From positions 1-34,494 of the forward strand of contig CACAXS010000009.1 of the NCBI GenBank assembly GCA_902536545.1: 34,494 bases of DNA, in the 5' to 3' direction. The DNA is from an uncultured Prochlorococcus sp. (GTDB lineage Bacteria; Cyanobacteriota; Cyanobacteriia; PCC-6307; Cyanobiaceae). Positions 24,484 to 33,944 of this stretch are shown piece after piece. The position numbers and the translations under genes are program-made. Within the stretch, counting starts at the first letter, position 1. Every line of letters starts with the position of its first letter. The notes under the pieces were generated by a model. That model searched no databases. It was not told where the DNA came from and was given only the letters and a program-made list of their open reading frames with translations.

Positions 24484-26007
24484 TTAAACCCTTCCTGGGA
24501 TTCTTCTTGTGGTTTCGTCACCAAGCTTCTTGAATAAACCAAATTCAACTTGGTCGCCAATCTCAGCATCAATACCAGCAAAGGAATTTCTATAGAGAGT
24601 TCTTGAAGCGTGCCACCAGTGGCCAAACAAGAATAGCAATCCGAAACATAAATGTGCATATGTAAACCATGCTCTTGGTGAACTTCGGAATACACCGTCA
24701 GATTTATAAGTCTCTCTGTCAAACTTGAATGCTTCTCCAAGTTGAGCCTTTCTAGCTAATCTTTTAACTACCGCAGGATCAGTAAATGTTTGACCATTAA
24801 GATCTCCACCATAGATAGTTGCAGTAATTCCTGTCTGTTCAAATGAATACTTTGCTTCAGCTCTTCTAAAAGGAATATCTGCTCTGACATTACCTTCTTT
24901 GTCTTCAAGGATGACAGGAAAGTTTTCAAAGAAATTAGGTATTCTTCTAACTTCTAATTCGTTACCTTCTTTGTCTTGAAAAGCAATATGACCTTGCCAA
25001 CCAGTTGGTAAACCATCACCATTGACGAGAGCTCCAACTCTGAATAGCCCCCCTTTTGCAGGACTATTTCCAACATAATCGTAGAAGGCTAGTTTTTCTG
25101 GAATAGATGCATATGCCTCTTCTTTAGTGGCACCATCATCGATAGCAGCTTGAACCCTTCTATTAATTTCAGTCTTGAAATAGCCGGAATCCCATTGATA
25201 TCTGGTAGGACCAAATAATTCGACTGGAGTTGTCGCTGAACCATACCACATTGTTCCTGCAACAACGAAAGAAACAAATAAAACAGCTGCTAAAGCACTA
25301 GCTAGAACTCCTTCAAGACTTCCAAGTTTTAATGCTCTATAAAGTCTTTCTCCGGGTCTATTGGTAATGTGAAAAATCCCCCCAATAATCCCCATAAGTC
25401 CAGCTGCAATATGATTAGCAACAATTCCTCCTGGATTGAAGGGGTTAAATCCTTCAACTCCCCATGAAGGGGCTACAGGCTCTACATGACCAGTTAATCC
25501 ATAAGGATCAGAAACCCAGATACCTACGTTTGCACAATGAAAAGCTCCAAAACCAAAGCATGTAAGTCCAGCTAGGAGAAGATGAATTCCGAATATTCTT
25601 GGCAAATCAAGAGCAGGCTCACCAGTTCTTGAATCTTCCCATAGATCCAAATCCCAGTATGTCCAGTGCCAAATTGAAGCTAACATCAATAGTCCACTAA
25701 ATACTATGTGTGCTGCTGCAACACCTTCGAAACTCCAGAATCCAGGTTCAACTCCTGTAGCACCTGTAATATCCCATCCGTTCCAACTACTTGTGATACC
25801 AAGTCTTGCCATAAAAGGCATAACGTACATCCCCTGTCTCCACATTGGGTTGAGAACAGCATCAGAAGGATCAAAAATGGCTAATTCATAAAGAGCCATA
25901 GAACCGGCCCAGCCGGCTAATAATGCAGTATGCATAAGATGCACAGCGAGTAGTCGACCTGGGTCATTAATAACTACCGTGTGAACTCGATACCAAGGCA
26001 ATCCCAT
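24484..26007 (-). CDS. psbB: Photosystem II CP47 chlorophyll protein
   Basis: A 507-residue inner-antenna protein of PSII. The opening [43 protein letters not shown] is canonical. Further chlorophyll-ligand His lie in [65 protein letters not shown] and [24 protein letters not shown]. Six membrane helices and one large lumenal loop (about 260-440) are as expected. The length matches the family. It is the first gene of psbB-psbT; the 222-bp upstream gap to the divergent ferredoxin gene contains an inverted repeat. Confidence 0.98.
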   Translation of the reverse strand: MGLPWYRVHTVVINDPGRLLAVHLMHTALLAGWAGSMALYELAIFDPSDAVLNPMWRQGMYVMPFMARLGITSSWNGWDITGATGVEPGFWSFEGVAAAHIVFSGLLMLASIWHWTYWDLDLWEDSRTGEPALDLPRIFGIHLLLAGLTCFGFGAFHCANVGIWVSDPYGLTGHVEPVAPSWGVEGFNPFNPGGIVANHIAAGLMGIIGGIFHITNRPGERLYRALKLGSLEGVLASALAAVLFVSFVVAGTMWYGSATTPVELFGPTRYQWDSGYFKTEINRRVQAAIDDGATKEEAYASIPEKLAFYDYVGNSPAKGGLFRVGALVNGDGLPTGWQGHIAFQDKEGNELEVRRIPNFFENFPVILEDKEGNVRADIPFRRAEAKYSFEQTGITATIYGGDLNGQTFTDPAVVKRLARKAQLGEAFKFDRETYKSDGVFRSSPRAWFTYAHLCFGLLFLFGHWWHASRTLYRNSFAGIDAEIGDQVEFGLFKKLGDETTRRIPGRV

Positions 26008-26082
26008 CGGTTAATTTCTAGTAACTATGCTGAATAAACAGCTAAACATCATGATAGTAAGGGTTTTTTAGTCTTTGAGTGA

Positions 26083-26114
26083 TTTTTGTAAATAAATTTA
26101 TTTTCTTACAAAAA
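26083..26114. promoter_or_regulatory. Inverted repeat in the psbB/ferredoxin divergent spacer
   Basis: TTTTTGTAA (26083-26091) and TTACAAAAA (26106-26114) are perfect 9-base arms with a 14-base spacer, 76 bases upstream of the psbB start. Spacing does not fit an NtcA site. It could bind a dimeric regulator of one or both divergent genes, or be a chance AT-rich match. Confidence 0.3.
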
Positions 26115-26229
26115 TTGGGCAAATCAATTTACAGGACTGAGTTTACAAGGAATTTTTAGCTAAAAATTGTTAATATTTTGGTCACAATTCTCAAAGTAAA
26201 ACGCCAAAATAAGAAAAATAACTAAAAAA

Positions 26230-26592
26230 ATGACAACTATCAGATTTATTCGTGAGGATTTAGAAATCCAATGCAATCCTGGTGAAAATTTAAGGGAATT
26301 GATAATGAAAGAAAATTTACAACTTTATGGATTAAAAGGTATTTTAGGAAATTGTGGTGGGGCAGGACAATGCAGTACTTGTTTTATTTCAGTTGAAGGT
26401 GGAAATAAAAATTCTTTGAGCCCTCTTACATCTGTTGAAGAAGAAAAACTCAAAAATAGACCAGAAAATTGGCGATTGGCATGCCAAACATTGATAAAGT
26501 CTTCTTCAGTAATTTTAACAAAACCACAATCCCCCCCCTCAAATTTGGAAGAACTAAAAAAAATTAGTGAAAATAAAAAATTGCCTCGTTAA
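26230..26592 (+). CDS. 2Fe-2S ferredoxin
   Basis: A 120-residue plant/adrenodoxin-fold ferredoxin. The cluster ligands are Cys42, Cys48 and Cys51 (GNCGGAGQCSTC) and Cys85 (RLACQT). The spacing with five residues between the first two Cys differs from the photosynthetic PetF loop (four between) and is nearer the adrenodoxin-type and cyanobacterial FdC-like forms, so it is probably not the main PSI acceptor. The C-terminal tail (from about 95) is Pro/Lys-rich. It lies between psbB (divergent) and psbM on the plus strand. The electron partner is unknown. Confidence 0.88.
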   Translation: MTTIRFIREDLEIQCNPGENLRELIMKENLQLYGLKGILGNCGGAGQCSTCFISVEGGNKNSLSPLTSVEEEKLKNRPENWRLACQTLIKSSSVILTKPQSPPSNLEELKKISENKKLPR

Positions 26593-26699
26593 ATTGTTTA
26601 AGACTGTTAATCAGTTTATTAAATTTGTTTATTTTTCCACTTTATTCCAAGTTATATGTCTATAGTCTTATTACCTAGTTATAGAACTACTAAAATTAA

Positions 26700-26852
26700 A
26701 TGGAAACAACTAACTTTGGATTCGTAGCCAGTCTTTTATTTGTAGGGGTACCAACAATATTCCTAATAGGTTTATTTATTTCTACTCAAGATGGAGAAAA
26801 ATCAAGCTTCTACTCTGACTCTAGTAAAGGTAGGCTTGGCCCAAAACGCTGA
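26700..26852 (+). CDS. psbM: Photosystem II protein M with C-terminal extension
   Basis: A 50-residue frame translated by eye. NFGFVASLLFVGVPTIFLIGLFISTQ is the conserved single helix of PsbM, which sits at the PSII dimer interface. Most PsbM proteins end soon after the helix (about 34-36 residues). Here a polar, basic tail of about 15 residues follows, ending KGRLGPKR. It is followed by prmC after 11 bp on the same strand. Confidence 0.92.
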   Translation: METTNFGFVASLLFVGVPTIFLIGLFISTQDGEKSSFYSDSSKGRLGPKR

Positions 26853-26863
26853 AGCCTCAATAA

Positions 26864-27733
26864 ATGCTTACTATTTCTGTAGAGGAATTTTTAATATGGA
26901 AAAAAAAGCAACTTTCTAAAGGTGGTGATCAGCAATCTTTTTCTGTTTTACTTGATTGTATAGGTGGAATTTCAGCTAGTGATCTAAACTTGATATCTAT
27001 AAATCTTGAAGGTAACTTATATTTAAACAAAAACTTAGTATTTTTAGAATCTATTTGGAACGACCATTTACTTAAATCTTGCCCAATCCAATATCTTTGT
27101 GGAATAACTTTTTGGAGAAACTTAAAATTAAAAGTTACAAACAAAGTACTCATTCCTAGACCAGAAACAGAGCTTATAGTTGATATCGTCTTCAATAAAT
27201 TTCGAAAGAAATCAGAAAAATTATTTTTTGCTGAATTAGGAACTGGATCAGGTGCTATAAGTATTGCTTTGGCATTGGCTTATCCATTTAGCAACGGAGT
27301 AGCAACTGATATAGACCAAGATGCATTAGAAATAGCCACTAAAAATTATATAAATTCTTCTAAACAATCAAATTTGAAATTTTATTGTGGAAATTGGTGG
27401 TCACCTCTTGAAAGTTTTAAAGGTAAATTAGACCTCGCTATTTCAAATCCGCCATATATTCCTAAAGATACCTATGAAAAATTACCCAAAGAAGTTAAAA
27501 ATTTCGAACCTAAAGTTGCTTTATTAGGCGGCGAAGATGGTTTAAAACATATTAGAGAAATAATACAAAAAGCACCATTATTTTTAAAAGAGAAAGGCTG
27601 GCTAATTTTAGAGAATCATTTTGATCAAGGTGAAAAAGTAAAACAACTACTTATTAAAAATAAATTTACATCAATAGAAATTGTGAAAGATCTCTCAGGT
27701 ATTGGTAGGTTTACCATTGGAAGATATAAATAA
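26864..27733 (+). CDS. prmC: Peptide chain release factor N5-glutamine methyltransferase
   Basis: A 289-residue class I SAM-dependent methyltransferase. After a helical N-terminal domain come YLCGITFWRNLKLKVTNKVLIPRPETELIVD (the conserved PRPETE), the SAM-binding ELGTGSGAISIALA, and the catalytic NPPY (ISNPPYIPKD), then GGEDGLKHIREII. PrmC methylates the Gln of the GGQ loop in release factors. It is followed by tsaC after 23 bp, giving a run of translation-related genes. Confidence 0.95.
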   Translation: MLTISVEEFLIWKKKQLSKGGDQQSFSVLLDCIGGISASDLNLISINLEGNLYLNKNLVFLESIWNDHLLKSCPIQYLCGITFWRNLKLKVTNKVLIPRPETELIVDIVFNKFRKKSEKLFFAELGTGSGAISIALALAYPFSNGVATDIDQDALEIATKNYINSSKQSNLKFYCGNWWSPLESFKGKLDLAISNPPYIPKDTYEKLPKEVKNFEPKVALLGGEDGLKHIREIIQKAPLFLKEKGWLILENHFDQGEKVKQLLIKNKFTSIEIVKDLSGIGRFTIGRYK

Positions 27734-27756
27734 ATTATTATATGTTCATAATCTAA

Positions 27757-28344
27757 ATGAATTTAGTAGACTGCAAATCCGCCTTAAAGACTCTTAAAAG
27801 TGGTTTACCTATAATTTTCCCAACTGATACATTACCTGCAATTGGATGCTTGCCAAAATTTTCTAATACTATTTATAAATTTAAAAAAAGAGATAAAGAC
27901 AAACCCTTAATTCTTATGGGATCAGAATACAAACAATTAATCGATTATGTTCACGAATCAGCTAAAGAAGATTACGAAAATATAGCTTCAAAATATTGGC
28001 CTGGAGCTCTGACAATGGTTATTCCTGCTTCAGAAAAGCAGACAACAAATACAATACTCACAAGCAATGATCTTACTCTTGGGTTGAGGATTCCAAATTC
28101 TTATGTAGCTCAATCTCTTATAAGAGAAACAGGCCCATTGTTAACTTCAAGTGCAAATATTTCAGGATTTAAAGGATCAACTACAGTTGAAGGTATTTCT
28201 ATAGAATTCCCTTCTTTAAAAATTTTGGGCCCTATCCCCTGGGAGAAAAGAAGTGGAAAAGCTAGTACAATTATATTTTGGAAGAAAAGTGGAGATTGGA
28301 GACTGATTAGAGAAGGACAAGTATTAGTTAGGGAATTGTATTAA
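27757..28344 (+). CDS. tsaC: Threonylcarbamoyl-AMP synthase, Sua5/YrdC family
   Basis: A 195-residue YrdC-fold protein that makes threonylcarbamoyl-AMP for the t6A37 modification of ANN-decoding tRNAs. Motifs are GLPIIFPTDTLPAIGCLP (substrate loop), KFKKRDKDKPLILM, YWPGALTMVIPAS, LGLRIPNS and GPLLTSSANISG. The Sua5 C-terminal extension is absent, so it is the short TsaC form. Its stop overlaps the start of the next small gene by one base (TAATG). A tRNA-Thr, a t6A-type substrate class, lies 178 bp downstream, probably by chance. Confidence 0.93.
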   Translation: MNLVDCKSALKTLKSGLPIIFPTDTLPAIGCLPKFSNTIYKFKKRDKDKPLILMGSEYKQLIDYVHESAKEDYENIASKYWPGALTMVIPASEKQTTNTILTSNDLTLGLRIPNSYVAQSLIRETGPLLTSSANISGFKGSTTVEGISIEFPSLKILGPIPWEKRSGKASTIIFWKKSGDWRLIREGQVLVRELY

Positions 28345-28511
28345 TGTTTTTATTATTATTTTTTGTTTTATTAATTCAATTTTTTACTTATTGGATATTT
28401 GAACCCCTTGCATCTTTTTTAGAGTATGTTCTCGAAATAAGATTTTTTCCTATCATTGCTCTGATAGGTTTAGTCTTTTTATTTTCAGCAAAGAATATTG
28501 AACAGAATTAA
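28344..28511 (+). CDS. Small hydrophobic membrane protein of unknown function
   Basis: A 55-residue frame translated by eye. Two hydrophobic segments (about 2-17 and 35-48) are separated by YWIFEPLASFLEYVLEIRFF. The ATG overlaps the tsaC stop by one base, so translation is likely coupled. It ends 11 bp before tRNA-Thr on the opposite strand. No family recognised. Coupling and membrane-protein composition favour a real gene over chance. Confidence 0.7.
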   Translation: MFLLLFFVLLIQFFTYWIFEPLASFLEYVLEIRFFPIIALIGLVFLFSAKNIEQN

Positions 28512-28522
28512 ATAAGTCACAA

Positions 28523-28594
28523 TGCCGGCTAACAGATTTGAACTGATGACCTTCGCTTTACAAAAGCGCTGCTCTACCGCTGAGCTAAGCCGGC
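28523..28594 (-). tRNA. trnT: tRNA-Thr (UGU)
   Basis: 72 bases fold as a cloverleaf. The acceptor GCCGGCT pairs with AGCCGGC, and the D-arm is GCTC/GAGC. The anticodon loop TTTGTAA gives anticodon TGT, on a stem whose outer pair is mismatched. The T-loop is TTCAAAT, and the discriminator is A. CCA is not encoded. No duplicated 3' end was seen nearby, unlike tRNA-Phe. Confidence 0.95.
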
Positions 28595-28658
28595 AATCTC
28601 TTAATCTTACAATTAGGGAGGGATAATTATCAGTATTTTTTAGCTTTTTTTAAATTTA

Positions 28659-29003
28659 TTACTTTTTGATATCTTTATTTACTTTACCAGTTTTATCTGT
28701 TTTATCTGTTTTTTTGAATTTTATTTCTCCAGAAATAGTTCTTTTGATTGGTAAATTTGCAACTAATGCAGTCATTCTATCCTCAGTCTCTAAACTTACT
28801 GCCACCTCATCAAAATCAATCTCAACATATTTAGCAACAACATCAAGAATTTCTTTCCTCATTTTATCTAAAAGATCAGTTGTTAAGGAACTCATATCAA
28901 CTCTGTCATGAGCAAGTACAAGTTGTAATCTTTCTCTAGCTGTATTTGCACTAGACGTTTCCCTGCCTAGTAATTTATTTATAAGATCTCTGAGAGTCAT
29001 CAT
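28659..29003 (-). CDS. minE: Cell division topological specificity factor MinE
   Basis: A 114-residue protein that releases MinD from the membrane and restricts the Min inhibitor to the poles. Seen are [19 protein letters not shown] (anti-MinCD helix/strand region) and the dimer domain [30 protein letters not shown] Lys/Thr/Asp-rich tail (about 97-114) with [10 protein letters not shown] follows. Two consecutive ATG codons are possible starts (29003 or 29000). It lies 1 bp from minD on the same strand. Confidence 0.95.
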   Translation of the reverse strand: MMTLRDLINKLLGRETSSANTARERLQLVLAHDRVDMSSLTTDLLDKMRKEILDVVAKYVEIDFDEVAVSLETEDRMTALVANLPIKRTISGEIKFKKTDKTDKTGKVNKDIKK

Positions 29004-29004
29004 T

Positions 29005-29820
29005 TTAAAAAACCTTTGTTTGCATTAATCTCATGAACTTATCTTTAAGACTTTTACCTTCTTTTTTGGGATCGATAATTGGTACATCTTTATTTGTGAG
29101 TCTTTGAGAAACGTTCAAATAACATTTTTTTGCAGGAGATCTACCATCTGAAAGTGTCAGTGGCTCTCCTCTATTGGTACTTATTATTACCTGTTCATCT
29201 TCTAAAACAATACCTAATAAAGGTAAAGAAAGGATCCCTTGAACATCTTCGATGGATAACATTTCTTGACTTGCCATCATGTTAGGGCGAACTCTATTGA
29301 TTACAAGTTGGATAGGCTCAATATCTGAAGTATTAAGAATCCCTATTACTCTATCCGCATCTCGCACTGCGGATAATTCTGGGTTAGTGACAACGATAGC
29401 TTCTTTACAGGCTGCAAGAGCATTTTTAAAGCCATCTTCGACACCAGCAGGACAATCTACTAAGACAAAATCAAAGTTCTCACTAAGTAGCTGACTAATT
29501 TTTTTCATATCTTCAGGCTTCATCCAATCCAACATCCTTGGATCTCCAGCAGGAAGAAGAGCAAGATTAGGTTCTTTTTTATGTCTAACTAATGCTTGGT
29601 CAAGACGACAATTCTTGTCAAGAACATCTTGAGCGGTATAAATGATGCGATTTTCTAATCCTAAAAGAAGATCTAAATTTCTTAATCCAAAATCAGCATC
29701 TAATACAGCAGTTGTTGCCCCGCTATTAGCTAGTGCTATGCCTAGGTTTGCAGTTAAAGTTGTTTTACCAACCCCTCCTTTACCTGAACAAATTAATATT
29801 GTGCGAGTATTCTTCCCCAC
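29005..29820 (-). CDS. minD: Septum site-determining ATPase MinD
   Basis: A 271-residue deviant Walker ATPase. The GKGGVGKTT motif (13-21) carries the signature Lys14, followed by [43 protein letters not shown] and [18 protein letters not shown]. The C-terminal amphipathic helix ([16 protein letters not shown]) is the membrane-targeting sequence. It oscillates or localises with MinC and MinE to place the division site. It lies between minC (111-bp gap) and minE. Confidence 0.97.
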   Translation of the reverse strand: MGKNTRTILICSGKGGVGKTTLTANLGIALANSGATTAVLDADFGLRNLDLLLGLENRIIYTAQDVLDKNCRLDQALVRHKKEPNLALLPAGDPRMLDWMKPEDMKKISQLLSENFDFVLVDCPAGVEDGFKNALAACKEAIVVTNPELSAVRDADRVIGILNTSDIEPIQLVINRVRPNMMASQEMLSIEDVQGILSLPLLGIVLEDEQVIISTNRGEPLTLSDGRSPAKKCYLNVSQRLTNKDVPIIDPKKEGKSLKDKFMRLMQTKVF

Positions 29821-29931
29821 GATTTTAAAGATTTTACAAATGATAAAGCCACTTGCAGAAAGATAAATATTTTAAAGATTAAGTAATTCTTAAATTTATC
29901 TAGTTTGAATTAATTTATTGCAAATTATTGA

Positions 29932-30594
29932 TTAATTTTTATTTTCGATTATGTGTGGTTTGATAATTATCGTTTGTTTATCTATTATCGCAATTTCTGG
30001 ATAACAATTTTTGGGCTTATCCTTTGGCCCTATAGCTATCACATCTGCAATTCTTAACTGTAAAGGGTTTAGATAAAGTGATGCAATCGAGGCATTTTTA
30101 TTTCCACTTTTCCCTGCAAATGCTATCCCTAGTAATTTCCCCCAAACGTAAATATTTTTCTTAGCTGAAACTATTGCTCCTGGATTTACGTCTCCAATAA
30201 TGCATAGGTTTCCATTTGAAGATATTCTTTCACCCGATCGTACAGTTCCTTTGTGAAGAATCTCGTCGTTCTTTCTTGAATTTAATAATAGTAACTTATT
30301 TTTAATCTCTTGTTCTTTTATAAAAGTTGAATCTATTTTTAAAGACTTTCCACTTAGAATTGTATTTCTATTATTTGAGTAAATACATAAAGAATTAGTA
30401 TTAATTTTGTCAAAATGATTTTTTAATTTTGATAATTGATGAGAACTTATTGACTCATTCACTGCGAAAATTTTTGCTTCTAAAGGTTCCTTGATGAAAG
30501 AAAATCTTTTGAAAGTTTCATGGATATCATCTAAATCTAACAAAGAAAAAGTTTCTAAATATTTGCGTTTAGTATTTTTTAAAACGATTTCCAT
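29932..30594 (-). CDS. minC: Septum site-determining protein MinC
   Basis: A 220-residue FtsZ inhibitor. The C-terminal domain (about 112-210) is clear: HKGTVRSGERISSNGNLCIIGDVNPGAIVSAKKNIYVWGKLLGIAFAGKSGNKNASIASLYLNPLQLRIADVIAIG, the beta-helix that binds MinD. The N-terminal domain (1-100) is poorly conserved, as usual in cyanobacteria. It is the first of minC-minD-minE and starts 10 bp after the HD-domain gene stop, which suggests an operon. Confidence 0.93.
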   Translation of the reverse strand: MEIVLKNTKRKYLETFSLLDLDDIHETFKRFSFIKEPLEAKIFAVNESISSHQLSKLKNHFDKINTNSLCIYSNNRNTILSGKSLKIDSTFIKEQEIKNKLLLLNSRKNDEILHKGTVRSGERISSNGNLCIIGDVNPGAIVSAKKNIYVWGKLLGIAFAGKSGNKNASIASLYLNPLQLRIADVIAIGPKDKPKNCYPEIAIIDKQTIIIKPHIIENKN

Positions 30595-30604
30595 TGAATT
30601 AAAT

Positions 30605-31861
30605 CTAGGAATTGTTTTTTATTAATAAAATTTCATTTTTAATTTCATTTTTGATTATATCTGGATAAATAATAAAAGAGCTTTCCTCGGATCTCATTAA
30701 AGTTTTTATTAATGCAGAACTATTTTCTAGTGCGCTTTGATTAGTGCCGTCCCATATTTTTAGTGCATTATTAGATTCAAAACCTTTAAAAGACCTTTCC
30801 TTAATCCCGCAAAATATTTCTGAATCGTAACCATTCTTTTCACATAATTTTGAGGCAAATGCAAGGATTTTTAGTCTGTTCATCTTACTTAAAAAACTTA
30901 TGTCTGATCCCTTTAATAAATCTCTATCAATAAACATTTTGCATAGTGTAGAAAGTGGTTCAAAAGAATCATCTTTCCATCTAATTAAATGATAATAAAA
31001 GGTTACATCATCATTTCTTATGAAATCATCAAAATCAACCTTTGAAGGTGAAAAAATCCATTTGTATAGATAATTATCTAACCAAATGTTCTTACCATAA
31101 TTATGTTTTATTGTGTTTAATATTTTTTCCAAAATCCATGTTGATATTTCGTTTATCCTGTGATTGTAGATTGTTCTATACATCAAGTTTCTAAGTACAA
31201 GGAAATGCTCAATAGCGATAACTCCTTTTGGTTTGATTCCGATATTTCCATCAGGTGAAAAGGTAAGAGCTGAAATTATTCTCTCTAAATCTACTAAGCC
31301 ATAATTAGTACCCGTGTTATAACTATCTCGTAAAAGATAATCGAGACGATCGCAATCTATCTCACTACTTATCAGTGTTTTTAAAGGTTTTGCAAATAGT
31401 TGTTTTGATTGAAATAATTCACCAATTTTTCTGGGTAATTCGTTGTCGTACTTTTTGAGGATTGAATTTATTGGCGAATAATTTGTAACTAAGTTTTCAG
31501 ACCATTGTTCGTGATCATGCTTGAATATTTTTTCACTGGTATGGCTTAAAGGTCCATGACCTAAATCATGTAGTAGAGCTGCTCCATAAAGAACAAATTT
31601 ATTTTCACAAAATGAAGATTTACTTTCAATTAATCTCTTATAAATTTTTCTAGCTATACAAAAAACACCAATTGAGTGAGTAAATCTACTTGCTTCTGCA
31701 CCATGAAAAAGTAATGATGCGGCTCCAAGTTGTTTTATTCTTCTTAGTCTTTGAAAAGCAACTGTATCAATTAATTCCATGATCATTAATTCTTCTGGAT
31801 TTCCTGCATCAAGTAATATTTCTTTATGAATTGGATCATGAAAAATTCTTTTAATACTCAT
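30605..31861 (-). CDS. HD-domain phosphohydrolase, dNTPase-like
   Basis: A 418-residue HD-superfamily hydrolase. The metal ligands are His62 (FTHSIGV), His98-Asp99 (ALLHDLGHGPLSHTSE) and an Asp in SSEIDCDRLDYLLRDSYNTGTNYG. This order (H...HD...D with DRLDYLLRDS) resembles dGTP triphosphohydrolase/SAMHD1-type proteins and the YwfO branch, which act on (d)NTPs. The substrate cannot be read from the sequence. The C-terminal third is helical without a known motif. It lies between ctpA (26-bp gap) and minC (10-bp gap), all on the minus strand. Confidence 0.88.
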   Translation of the reverse strand: MSIKRIFHDPIHKEILLDAGNPEELMIMELIDTVAFQRLRRIKQLGAASLLFHGAEASRFTHSIGVFCIARKIYKRLIESKSSFCENKFVLYGAALLHDLGHGPLSHTSEKIFKHDHEQWSENLVTNYSPINSILKKYDNELPRKIGELFQSKQLFAKPLKTLISSEIDCDRLDYLLRDSYNTGTNYGLVDLERIISALTFSPDGNIGIKPKGVIAIEHFLVLRNLMYRTIYNHRINEISTWILEKILNTIKHNYGKNIWLDNYLYKWIFSPSKVDFDDFIRNDDVTFYYHLIRWKDDSFEPLSTLCKMFIDRDLLKGSDISFLSKMNRLKILAFASKLCEKNGYDSEIFCGIKERSFKGFESNNALKIWDGTNQSALENSSALIKTLMRSEESSFIIYPDIIKNEIKNEILLIKNNS

Positions 31862-31887
31862 AATTTTAAGATTTTTATTTTCAATCT

Positions 31888-33183
31888 TTAGCCATTTAAA
31901 GATTTAATTTCTTCATTGTCTAATTCAACTGTTTGAACTGAGACCTCTTCTTTTTCTAGAAGTGATCCCAGAAATAATTCTGCATTCCTCACCCATTTAT
32001 CGTCAGTACTTCCAAAGACACTTGCTTCCGGTAGATCAAGTAATTTGTCAGGAGTCATACCTTGGCCTTGAATATTATTACCATTGGGGGTTAAGTAACT
32101 AGCCACTGTTATAGCAATACCACTATCTTCTCCCAAACTTTTTAGAGATTGAATTAAACCTTTCCCATAGGTTTGTTCTCCCATAAGAATTGACCTCTTA
32201 TTATCTTGTAAGGAACCAGCAAGTATTTCACTGGCACTTGCGGTACCTTTATTTACTAAAGTCACCATTGGTCCATCAAAAGATGTCTCTTTTTGAGAAA
32301 TAATTGCATCTTTGATTCCATTTCTATCTTTTGTCTCGACTACAGGTTTCTCACTCAATAATGAGTCTGCAACTGCTATGCCTGAGCTTACTAGTCCCCC
32401 TGAATTATTTCTAAGATCCAAGATCAAGCCCTCAACCTCTTTCTCATTTAACTCTTGAAGTGCCTCTTCAACTTTTTTGGGTACGCTTTCGCTGAATTGA
32501 GTTATCCTTAAATATCCAATTGTGTGAGAATCGTCTCTTAATCTTTTTGTCCTAACTGGTCTGAGATCTACTGATCTCCTCTCTAAATCAACTTCCCTAA
32601 TTTCTCCAAATTCCGAAGATACTTCAACTAAAACTTTTGTCCCTGATTCACCTCTTAACTTAGAGGCAGTACTTGCAAGCCCTAATTTTTCTGACGAGAT
32701 TCCGTCCACTTTTTCTATCAAATCCCCGCTTACTATTCCAGCTTCTTCAGCTGGGGAACCCCCAAGAGTAGAAATAACTTTAATTTTATTTTTATCATCT
32801 TCGCCTAATTGAAGCCCAACACCATTAATTTCACTCCCAAAATTACTTGATTTTAGAAGTTCATAATCTTTTGGGCGTAAAACTCTCGTGAAGGGATCGT
32901 CTAGAGGTCTTAACATATCTTCAATTGCGGAATAAGCCTCTTCACTTGTTTCAATTTGTTTCTGTAATGTTTTTTGTCTAATTCTTTTCCATTGGATTTC
33001 ATCAAACTTTTCTGGATCATAAAAACCTTCGTTTACCAAGGTCCAAGCGTCAAGTACTAATTGCCTGCTATCACTGAGAGCATCCACTCTTTCCACCAAC
33101 AAAAGATTGATAGAAAAGACGATGATCATTGATGCAGTGATCAAAGTTTTGAATGTTAAAAGTTTGTTAAAAGATGAATTCAT
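31888..33183 (-). CDS. ctpA: Carboxyl-terminal processing protease
   Basis: A 431-residue S41 peptidase with an N-terminal signal or anchor helix (about 6-34), then a helical region, a PDZ domain (GVGLQLGEDDKNKIKVISTLGGSPAEEAGIVSGDLIEKVDGI) and a catalytic core. The nucleophile Ser is in GTASASEILAG and the general-base Lys in TYGKGLIQS. Cyanobacterial CtpA trims the C-terminus of precursor D1 so that the Mn cluster can form; paralogues exist, so the exact substrate is inferred. The ATG at 33183 (MNSSFNKLL) was chosen over a TTG seven codons upstream. It is divergent from petB with 71 bp between the starts. Confidence 0.92.
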   Translation of the reverse strand: MNSSFNKLLTFKTLITASMIIVFSINLLLVERVDALSDSRQLVLDAWTLVNEGFYDPEKFDEIQWKRIRQKTLQKQIETSEEAYSAIEDMLRPLDDPFTRVLRPKDYELLKSSNFGSEINGVGLQLGEDDKNKIKVISTLGGSPAEEAGIVSGDLIEKVDGISSEKLGLASTASKLRGESGTKVLVEVSSEFGEIREVDLERRSVDLRPVRTKRLRDDSHTIGYLRITQFSESVPKKVEEALQELNEKEVEGLILDLRNNSGGLVSSGIAVADSLLSEKPVVETKDRNGIKDAIISQKETSFDGPMVTLVNKGTASASEILAGSLQDNKRSILMGEQTYGKGLIQSLKSLGEDSGIAITVASYLTPNGNNIQGQGMTPDKLLDLPEASVFGSTDDKWVRNAELFLGSLLEKEEVSVQTVELDNEEIKSLNG

Positions 33184-33254
33184 TGGGTTAAGTGTTAACG
33201 CCAAGTAAAAGAATTTTAAGTAAGCTCTTTATATCAAAGCTAATTTTTTTTTGG

Positions 33255-33911
33255 ATGGCGAATTCTTCATCCGTTTATGACTGGTTTCAAGAAAGGCTTG
33301 AAATTCAAGACATAACTGACGACGTTACTTCCAAGTACGTACCCCCTCACGTAAATATTTTTTATTGTTTAGGAGGCATAACTTTAGTATGCTTCCTAAT
33401 TCAATTTGCAACAGGTTTTGCAATGACTTTTTACTATAAGCCAACAGTTACACAAGCTTATAGTTCAGTCAGTTATTTAATGACCGATGTGAGTTTTGGA
33501 TGGCTAATAAGATCTGTGCATAGATGGAGTGCTTCAATGATGGTTTTGATGCTAATCCTTCATGTCTTCAGGGTTTATCTTACCGGAGGTTTTAAAAGGC
33601 CAAGAGAATTAACTTGGGTTACAGGTGTTTTAATGGCTGTTATTACTGTCGCTTTTGGAGTGACAGGATACTCCCTACCTTGGGATCAAGTAGGTTATTG
33701 GGCAGTTAAGATTGTTTCAGGTGTTCCTGCTGCAATACCTGTAATTGGTGACTTTATGGTTGAACTACTTAGAGGCGGAGAAAGTGTTGGGCAATCAACT
33801 TTAACAAGATTCTACAGTCTTCACACTTTTGTATTGCCATGGTCATTAGCAGTCTTCATGTTGATGCACTTTTTAATGATTCGTAAACAGGGTATTTCAG
33901 GTCCTCTATAA
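33255..33911 (+). CDS. petB: Cytochrome b6
   Basis: A 218-residue core subunit of the cytochrome b6f complex with four membrane helices. The haem-ligand His lie in [28 protein letters not shown] and [31 protein letters not shown]. Cys38 (NIFYCLGG) matches the Cys35 that covalently holds haem cn in other species; the offset of three fits a slightly longer N-terminus. The start [18 protein letters not shown] at 33255 was chosen over an in-frame ATG 21 codons upstream, as it matches the family length. petD follows after 33 bp. Confidence 0.97.
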   Translation: MANSSSVYDWFQERLEIQDITDDVTSKYVPPHVNIFYCLGGITLVCFLIQFATGFAMTFYYKPTVTQAYSSVSYLMTDVSFGWLIRSVHRWSASMMVLMLILHVFRVYLTGGFKRPRELTWVTGVLMAVITVAFGVTGYSLPWDQVGYWAVKIVSGVPAAIPVIGDFMVELLRGGESVGQSTLTRFYSLHTFVLPWSLAVFMLMHFLMIRKQGISGPL

Positions 33912-33944
33912 ACTCTTATACTTAAACCATTATTAGTTCTCCAT

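Noticed and set aside
24465-24740. 91-codon minus-strand frame overlapping the 3' end of psbB.
   Set aside because: It is an out-of-frame reading of conserved CP47 sequence (last helix region), so a shadow.
26088-26109. NtcA binding site upstream of psbB.
   Set aside because: NtcA needs GTA-N8-TAC; here the spacing between GTA and TAC is 16 bases.
28523-28594. A second integration site at tRNA-Thr.
   Set aside because: No copy of the tRNA-Thr 3' end was seen nearby, and both flanks are ordinary genes (tsaC operon and minE).
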